From Sinanaerobacter chloroacetimidivorans (lineage in GTDB: Bacteria > Bacillota > Clostridia > Peptostreptococcales > Anaerovoracaceae), in NCBI RefSeq assembly GCF_018128545.1, contig NZ_JAGSND010000008.1:62001-126000 (forward strand): DNA of 64,000 bases, written 5' to 3'. The stretch's first letter is position 1; the number at the start of each line of letters is the position of its first letter. Of the stretch, positions 59,041 through 64,000 are shown in pieces. The position numbers were made by a program, and so were the translations under genes. Below the pieces are notes generated by a model, which made no database searches, was not told the origin of the DNA, and saw nothing but the letters and a program-made list of their open reading frames with translations.

Positions 59041-61482
59041 GTGGAATTACTCATTAATATGACCATTGCAGGGACAGTGACGGCATCTGTCATTCTAATG
59101 ATAAAAATAATCTTTAAGAATAAGCTTACACCGAAGTGGCACGTGGCTATCTGGTTGGTTTTAGCTCTTCGGCTGCTGATACCCGGACTTCCTGAAAGCA
59201 ATGTGAGCATATTCAACACCGTCCCAAGAGCAGATCATGTTCAGATTGTAGAAAATACAATTGAAAATTCGACGGATAGCACCGTGAATGAGCAAGCGAT
59301 GGCCGGGCGCTTTACGGTAAAAGCCCCTATTACAGGAGTTGAGAGAAAAGGTGAATTTACGGTAAGAAAACAATTGTCAGACTGGATCCTTTATGGTTGG
59401 GCCGCTGGCATGACGGTGATGGCCGCTTACCTTATGGGCGTATCTGTCGTGTTCGGAAGGCGGGCAAGAAAACTTCCGTTGTGCAGTGACAGAGAGCTTT
59501 TCAATCTCTTTGAAGAATGCAAAAGAGAAGCCGGTATTCAAAGCGATAGGATTACTTTGAGAATGGGCAGCAACACACCTATGCTGCAGGGAATTCTAAG
59601 ACCTGTAATTTTGATCCCGGAGGGTTATACCTATCAGGAACTAAGACATATACTGCTTCACGAACTCTGCCATTACAAACATAAGGATATCTGGATCAAT
59701 ATTTTATGCTGCATTATCCTTTGCATTTACTGGTTTAACCCGGTTCTTTGGATCTGCTTTTTTGTGATACGCAGAGATCTGGAGATGCTTTGCGATTATC
59801 GGGCTATTGAAATTACCGGAGAACGAAAGGCCTATGCTACCGTTTTACTGAGAACCGCATTAAGAAAAAATCAGTTTATCTTTGCAACCACATCTATGCA
59901 AAATGGGGAAAAAGAGGTCAGCAAGCGGATACGGTCTATTGCGCTGTCTAAAAAACCTAAGCGTTGGATCACAATCTCCGCGTTCCTTCTTCTTCTTGTA
60001 ATCGCCGCAATTTGTCTTACCAATGGAAGCTTCAGTAACACGGTGATCCAGGATGCGGGAGAAGGATATTACTTCAAAATACCCGAAAGCTGGGAAAAGA
60101 ATGCAAAAAATGAGGTTCATGACGGCCCGGAAAGCTTCCTCGGATACACGATCTTTTATGATGGACAGGGAAATACTTTCGGTGGAATCGAAACACTGGG
60201 GATTGATATCAGGGATATGGAGCAAGTGGATTATGAAACTATTGACCTTCCGACACCAAACCATTCCGTCATTCTCGAGCGTAAAGTAATGGAAGGGATT
60301 TTACCCTTTCCGGTGATCATGGTAAATCTGGATCAGGATCTGGAGACGGCGGCCCAGGAAGCAGAACGAAATACTTTAGGAGATAAGACTCCATTAAAGA
60401 AGAGCAATCAAAATCATATATTCCTATGGCCGGATCAGAACTTTGGCAGAGTATTTGATCTTTGGGCCGACAGCAGTGAGGTAGATGCAGAAGAACTGCT
60501 GGAAATCGCTAAGACCTTCCAAAAAGAGCCTGATCCGCAAATGTATCAGCCGGAAACATATTTTACGGGGGATTGGTCAAAAACGGCCGATTACCTTCTG
60601 ACCAAGTATTTTGACAATTACAGGGATGCTGAGCTTACCAAAGCCTCAGATATCAGCGGCTATGAAATAACAAACATTCAACCCGTTGAGGACAAAGAAG
60701 GCTCCTGGAGCGTTGTCTACCCTGATGCTGCGGTATTTCTGATAGACTATACCTTAACTATCACTTATCCCGATCAATATACTTTTGCCGGCGGGGATTT
60801 TGAAATAGGAGAAGGAAATAAAACGAAAATATATTACAATCAATTGGCGGTATTTCAGACTGGTTCCGATGGTCAGGCACGATTCCTTGGATTTGTTTGG
60901 CCTCAGAACATCGGGGAAATGGGAGAGTCCATGGCAATTATTCATACCATCAATTATTCTCAAATGGATGTAAATGCAAAATTGCTTTTGGAACATAAAA
61001 CTCCTTATATTGGCAATCATGTAATGGTGGGACAATTGATTCAATTGATGCCGCTGGCCCGGTATGCCTCTGCATTGGAGCTGCAAACTAAGGAGGAGCC
61101 GTACGGTTTGACGGTAAATTACGATATGACCCAACTCGGAGGGCAGATCTTTGCCGATGACGGGGAGAGAGCTCCAACAGACAGCAGGGGTTGGGATCCC
61201 AATCCGTATTTGAATGCCCAGCTGTATCAGAATGCTGCCAAGCTATTGGCACTGATCGATAACGCTGGATGGGTTTCTCTGAAAGTTCAGGGGATTTCAG
61301 ATATCGGCGCACCCTATACCTACATTTACAATCTGGATCGAACGGTTCTGAATGAGAAATTTCCCAAGGATGCAAGACTCTCCACAGAAAGTTATGAGAA
61401 GTTTGTTGAATTTCTGAGCCTTTTAGCCCAGTCCCAATCTTATCCTGCTGAAAAGGATATGGTGTATCAAATCAATGAATAA
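59041..61482 (+). CDS. BlaR1-type M56 membrane metallopeptidase with external sensor domain
   Basis: 813 residues from GTG 59041 (AAAGGGG upstream). Four N-terminal membrane helices surround a cytosolic M56 protease with zinc motif H207-E-L-C-H211-Y-K-H. The last helix (~310-330) leads to a ~480-residue external part ending in a DUF4825-like domain (W-V-S-L-K-V-Q-G-I-S). No penicillin-binding S-X-X-K sensor is clear, so the signal is unknown. On activation it should inactivate the BlaI-like repressor encoded next. Confidence 0.8.
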   Translation: MELLINMTIAGTVTASVILMIKIIFKNKLTPKWHVAIWLVLALRLLIPGLPESNVSIFNTVPRADHVQIVENTIENSTDSTVNEQAMAGRFTVKAPITGVERKGEFTVRKQLSDWILYGWAAGMTVMAAYLMGVSVVFGRRARKLPLCSDRELFNLFEECKREAGIQSDRITLRMGSNTPMLQGILRPVILIPEGYTYQELRHILLHELCHYKHKDIWINILCCIILCIYWFNPVLWICFFVIRRDLEMLCDYRAIEITGERKAYATVLLRTALRKNQFIFATTSMQNGEKEVSKRIRSIALSKKPKRWITISAFLLLLVIAAICLTNGSFSNTVIQDAGEGYYFKIPESWEKNAKNEVHDGPESFLGYTIFYDGQGNTFGGIETLGIDIRDMEQVDYETIDLPTPNHSVILERKVMEGILPFPVIMVNLDQDLETAAQEAERNTLGDKTPLKKSNQNHIFLWPDQNFGRVFDLWADSSEVDAEELLEIAKTFQKEPDPQMYQPETYFTGDWSKTADYLLTKYFDNYRDAELTKASDISGYEITNIQPVEDKEGSWSVVYPDAAVFLIDYTLTITYPDQYTFAGGDFEIGEGNKTKIYYNQLAVFQTGSDGQARFLGFVWPQNIGEMGESMAIIHTINYSQMDVNAKLLLEHKTPYIGNHVMVGQLIQLMPLARYASALELQTKEEPYGLTVNYDMTQLGGQIFADDGERAPTDSRGWDPNPYLNAQLYQNAAKLLALIDNAGWVSLKVQGISDIGAPYTYIYNLDRTVLNEKFPKDARLSTESYEKFVEFLSLLAQSQSYPAEKDMVYQINE

Positions 61483-61536
61483 GAAATTTCATTGCGGCTG
61501 AAAATTAGCATTAAATTGAAAGAAAGGGGATCAGAA

Positions 61537-61917
61537 ATGGAAAACAGCAAAGGAAATATCCATATCAGCGATTCCGAGTGGAAAGTCATGAAGGTCTTAT
61601 GGGAAAAACCGGACCTGACACTGAAAGAAATATCAGCAAAGTTGGAAGATACCAAATGGAGCTATACCACGATACGGACATTGGTTACCAGACTGATGGA
61701 TAAAGGTGCCATAAAAGCCGACAAGACTTCCAGCAATTTTCTCTATTCTCCGGCGATAGCGGAAAAGGAGTGCAAGACAAAAGAAATCAACAGCTTTCTG
61801 TCAAAGGTATTCGATGGTTCGGTTTCAATGATGGTCTCTGCACTTACCAAAGACAGCAAGCTTACGGAAGAAGAACAGAAAAAATTAATGAGCATTATTG
61901 AAAAAATAGAATCTTAA
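61537..61917 (+). CDS. BlaI/MecI-family repressor
   Basis: 126 residues. A winged helix begins I-S-D-S-E-W-K-V-M-K-V-L-W and has L-T-L-K-E-I-S-A-K-L and W-S-Y-T-T-I-R-T-L-V-T-R-L, the family recognition helix, then a C-terminal dimerisation helix where BlaR-type proteases cut (N-S-F-L-S-K-V-F-D-G-S). ATG 61537 follows AAAGGGG. Gene order (protease first) is reversed from classical blaI-blaR1. Confidence 0.9.
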   Translation: MENSKGNIHISDSEWKVMKVLWEKPDLTLKEISAKLEDTKWSYTTIRTLVTRLMDKGAIKADKTSSNFLYSPAIAEKECKTKEINSFLSKVFDGSVSMMVSALTKDSKLTEEEQKKLMSIIEKIES

Positions 61918-61941
61918 AAGTGGCGGACAGCCACTTTTTTC
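61917..61941 (+). terminator. Terminator of the BlaR1/BlaI-type pair
   Basis: AAAGTGGC pairs with GCCACTTT around GGACA, followed by further T residues. Confidence 0.85.
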
Positions 61942-62002
61942 ATTTGTGCAACCGGACAGGCTGGTGTATAATTAATACATCTTTTTTATAAGGAGGAATT
62001 TC

Positions 62003-62782
62003 ATGCCGGATAAAACCGTTACATTCATAGATGTCGGCTTGGCCCTGTTGATCGTCGTTGTAGGATTCCTTGCAATCACCGTAATTTGCAAGCTGTTACG
62101 GAAAGCGTTGATGAAAAGCAAACTGGATGAAGCACTTCATACTTTTTTTGTTAATTGCTTAAAAGTTTTTTTATGGATCATTGTTCTCATCACTGCCATG
62201 AGCTACATCGGTATCCCTGTTTCAGCTTTTCTGGCTGCACTGGGAGCCGCCGGAGTTGCGATAGCCCTTGCGCTAAAAGACAGCCTGGCCAATTTTGCAG
62301 GGGGAATTCTTATCATCCTGACAAAACCTTTCAGCAAAGGTGATTTTATTGAGGATTATGAAACCTCGGGGAAAGTTGATAAAATAGACCTTTTATATAC
62401 GACCTTGAAAACATTTGATAACAAGATTATCACAATCCCCAATGGAAAGCTTGCCAACTCCACCATTGTGAACTATTCAAGAGCCGACAACAGACGTGTG
62501 GACTGCAATTTCTCCATCGGGTATGATGACGATATCGCGAAAGCGAAGGAGATTCTTCTCGTAGTTGCTGAGTCAAATCCGGATATCTTTGATGATCCTG
62601 CCCCGCTCATAGGAGTATCAGGCCATGGTCAAAACAGTGTTACCATAGACCTGAAAGTATGGTGTAAGAACAGCGATTACTGGGATATCAAATATTATTT
62701 GGAGGAGCAGGTGAAGCTGGCATTTGATGAAGCTGGGATCACCATTCCTTATCCTCAGTTGGATGTTCATATCAAGAAATAA
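62003..62782 (+). CDS. mscS: Small-conductance mechanosensitive channel MscS
   Basis: 259 residues with three membrane helices. The pore helix reads A-A-L-G-A-A-G-V-A-I-A-L-A-L-K-D-S-L-A-N-F-A-G-G, the Gly/Ala pattern of MscS, followed by the beta domain with K-P-F-S-K-G-D-F-I and I-T-I-P-N-G-K-L. It releases solutes on hypo-osmotic shock. AAGGAGG precedes the ATG. A CCCGC/GCGGG hairpin (62801-62821) lies downstream but lacks a T run. Confidence 0.93.
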   Translation: MPDKTVTFIDVGLALLIVVVGFLAITVICKLLRKALMKSKLDEALHTFFVNCLKVFLWIIVLITAMSYIGIPVSAFLAALGAAGVAIALALKDSLANFAGGILIILTKPFSKGDFIEDYETSGKVDKIDLLYTTLKTFDNKIITIPNGKLANSTIVNYSRADNRRVDCNFSIGYDDDIAKAKEILLVVAESNPDIFDDPAPLIGVSGHGQNSVTIDLKVWCKNSDYWDIKYYLEEQVKLAFDEAGITIPYPQLDVHIKK

Positions 62783-62871
62783 CGAGATGAAAAGATGTCT
62801 CCCGCTTCTATAAGAGGCGGGTGCCATATTCAACCCGTCAGGTAAAAACACAGCAGAAACGGAGAAACTAT

Positions 62872-63114
62872 ATGAGCAAAATCAGTGTCGTTTTGTACTA
62901 CTGGATCGCAGTGGCTGCCGCACTTCTATTTGCCAGAACGGCAGGGATCGCAGACAATGATGCGGCAATTATTAAGATTTTAATTGTGGTAACCATCGCA
63001 TATATCGGACTGGTAATGATCTTCCATTCCAGAGCAAAATCCGTAACGGAAAATCAGTCCGGGCAAAAGAAGAACAGGAGCCAGCAAACCAATCATCAGA
63101 AAAAGAAAAAATAA
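62872..63114 (+). CDS. Small membrane protein with basic tail
   Basis: 80 residues: two hydrophobic helices (about 5-22 and 31-50), then a Gln/Asn/Lys-rich tail ending K-K-K-K. ACGGAGA precedes the ATG; the frame opens earlier at 62821 without a site. No family is recognised. It is probably co-transcribed with mscS or stands alone. Confidence 0.6.
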   Translation: MSKISVVLYYWIAVAAALLFARTAGIADNDAAIIKILIVVTIAYIGLVMIFHSRAKSVTENQSGQKKNRSQQTNHQKKKK

Positions 63115-63137
63115 TAGATAAATTACTTGATTACTTG

Positions 63138-63161
63138 TTGATAAAATTTTGAATTTTTATC
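63138..63161 (+). terminator. AT-rich hairpin, possible terminator
   Basis: TTGATAAAA pairs with TTTTATCAA around TTTGAA; the stem is AT-only apart from one GC pair. Confidence 0.4.
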
Positions 63162-63198
63162 AATAAAAAAAATATTGGAAGGTATTTTTGATTTGGCC

Positions 63199-63227
63199 TT
63201 GACGAACAGATTAACATGTGATAACAT
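63199..63227 (+). promoter_or_regulatory. Promoter of the pyrB leader
   Basis: TTGACG (63199-63204) and extended -10 TGATAACAT (63219-63227), 17-bp spacing. Transcription should begin near 63234, about 300 nt before pyrB. Confidence 0.7.
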
Positions 63228-63265
63228 ACTGGAGATTTGAGCAAAATTTCGAAAGGATGAGGGAC

Positions 63266-63445
63266 ATGATTCTAAAGGCAAAAGTAATGGCAAAATACCT
63301 TGATACCTTCAGCACACCGGGTGCGGATTGCCTTTTCTATTCCAAAGATAAGGCGGATTGCCTTTTCCGTTCCCAGGGTAAGGCGAATTGCCTTTTCTAT
63401 TCCCTAAGTGTCGCGTTCCCTGTTTTTTCTGAAAAGTATTTTTAA
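63266..63445 (+). CDS. Putative pyrB leader peptide with triple repeat
   Basis: 59 residues; AAAGGATGAGGG precedes the ATG. After M-I-L-K-A-K-V-M-A-K-Y-L come three 10-codon repeats: A-D-C-L-F-Y-S-K-D-K, A-D-C-L-F-R-S-Q-G-K and A-N-C-L-F-Y-S-L-S-V. The frame continues through a U-rich stretch (V-F-S) and stops at 63443-63445, one base before a terminator hairpin. The layout is like the enteric pyrBI leader, where translation close behind RNA polymerase blocks termination at low UTP. The sequence is not homologous to that leader. Confidence 0.6.
   Translation: MILKAKVMAKYLDTFSTPGADCLFYSKDKADCLFRSQGKANCLFYSLSVAFPVFSEKYF
63323..63412 (+). repeat. Three tandem 30-bp repeats with U-rich cores
   Basis: Units at 63323, 63353 and 63383 share GCGGATTGCCTTTTCTATTC with few changes, in frame with the leader peptide. 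Each supplies a pyrimidine-rich run in the RNA. A fourth run, TGTTTTTTCTG, lies at 63421-63431. Confidence 0.9.
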
Positions 63446-63474
63446 AGTCTTCCTTTTGGAAGGCTTTTTTTTTA
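63446..63474 (+). terminator. Attenuator-type terminator before pyrB
   Basis: AGTCTTCC pairs with GGAAGGCT (one G-U) around TTTT, then nine T residues. It lies directly after the leader-peptide stop and 56 bp before pyrB. A second small hairpin (GGGATT/AATCCC, 63493-63506) precedes the pyrB ribosome site. Confidence 0.85.
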
Positions 63475-63529
63475 TGTTTTTTCATTAACTGAGGGATTTT
63501 AATCCCGGTAAAGCAGAGGAGGAGATGGA

Positions 63530-64000
63530 ATGTTAGAAGGAAGAAGCTTGTTGGAGCCTATGGATTTTTCAGCAGAAGAGCTGGAGTATTTATTTACATT
63601 AGCGGATAAAATTATAGATTCCCCGGAGAAGTTTCAAAAATCATGCGAGGGAAAACTGCTTGCCACCTTGTTTTACGAGCCCAGCACCCGTACCCGATTT
63701 AGTTTTGAAGCAGCTATGCTAAGGCTGGGAGGACAGGTGATCGGATTTTCCGAACCCAACTCAAGTTCTGTTGCAAAGGGTGAAAGCATTGCCGACACCA
63801 TCCGAACGGTAGCATGCTATGCGGATATGGCGGTAATGCGGCATCCAAAGGAAGGAGCACCGAAGGTTGCAGCCCAGAGCACGAATATGCCGGTGGTAAA
63901 CGCAGGGGACGGCGGGCATCAGCATCCTACCCAAACCTTAACAGACCTCTTGACCATCAGACGGGAAAAGGGCGGATTTCAAGACCTGAAGATCGGTATT
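63530..64000 (+). CDS. pyrB: Aspartate carbamoyltransferase catalytic subunit, N-terminal part
   Basis: 157 codons are present; the gene runs off the window. Carbamoyl-phosphate motif S-T-R-T-R-F-S-F-E lies near residue 49, followed by [10 protein letters not shown] and the aspartate-domain approach [16 protein letters not shown]. It catalyses the first committed step of pyrimidine synthesis. GAGGAGGAG precedes the ATG. The leader upstream suggests control by pyrimidine level. Confidence 0.93.
   Translation, partial: MLEGRSLLEPMDFSAEELEYLFTLADKIIDSPEKFQKSCEGKLLATLFYEPSTRTRFSFEAAMLRLGGQVIGFSEPNSSSVAKGESIADTIRTVACYADMAVMRHPKEGAPKVAAQSTNMPVVNAGDGGHQHPTQTLTDLLTIRREKGGFQDLKIGI

Overview
The window is about 64 kb of low-to-moderate GC DNA. 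Short intergenic gaps, strong AGGAGG-type ribosome sites and the gene content point to an anaerobic, probably spore-forming Firmicute of class Clostridia: SigI/RsgI, a GerMN lipoprotein, a sigma-K-like promoter, a rubrerythrin-type protein, Gram-positive CsoR/CopA/CopZ, the UPF0237/UPF0210 pair and a Listeria-type flavin electron-transfer operon. I see no rRNA, tRNA, CRISPR array, prophage or insertion sequence. Species cannot be fixed from the sequence alone.

Layout. 0-13 kb: end of htpG, a metallophosphoesterase, two flavodoxin-like genes, an ArsR/methyltransferase/CGGC operon, a ChrB-like/MFS pair behind a twin-operator promoter, Cu/Zn superoxide dismutase, a GerMN lipoprotein, a DUF368 undecaprenyl-phosphate translocase followed by a decayed acetyltransferase, a Rieske-FAD oxidoreductase, and sigI-rsgI. 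13.3-21.3 kb: a ferritin-like gene and a near-complete extracellular electron transfer (EET) operon (ndh2, two demethylmenaquinone genes, eetA, eetB, pplA, apbE). 21.4-29.4 kb: copper homeostasis (HMA-TauE-cupredoxin fusion, csoR, copA, lipoprotein, copZ, two-component system, DUF2318 protein). 29.5-35.9 kb: arsenic resistance (arsR, ArsP-like permease, thioredoxin-like protein, SigZ-type sigma factor, arsM, acr3, CoA-disulfide reductase-rhodanese). 36.5-41.6 kb: a sigma-54 amino-acid module (aminotransferase, enhancer-binding activator, permease) with two matching -24/-12 promoters and two matching upstream palindromes. 41.9-54.4 kb: a MerR/TipA regulator, a 265-bp palindrome, a Ca-type P-ATPase, the ACT/UPF0210 pair, radical SAM and GME-fold genes, ung, lemA, a DUF2207 protein and a methyltransferase. 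54.4-56.9 kb: four tandem amidase-fold paralogues, three with lost catalytic residues, behind a sigma-K-like promoter. 57-64 kb: typA, a BlaR1/BlaI-type pair with its operators, mscS, a small membrane protein, and the start of pyrB behind an unusual leader.

How the parts work together. The EET operon carries a dedicated NADH dehydrogenase, its quinone supply, two membrane accessory proteins, a flavoprotein lipoprotein and the enzyme that flavinylates it, and it has a Rex-like box upstream. The copper and arsenic blocks each pair a metalloregulator with exporters and redox chaperones. The arsenic block uses one inverted-repeat operator design at two promoters.

Most novel items: a pyrB leader with an in-frame triple 30-bp repeat that looks like a UTP-sensed, translation-coupled attenuator; the degenerate amidase array; a possible flavinylation motif inside the Ndh2 of the EET operon; the 265-bp palindrome that exactly fills a convergent gap; and unreported tiny genes of 46 aa (Cys-rich) and 27 aa (membrane).
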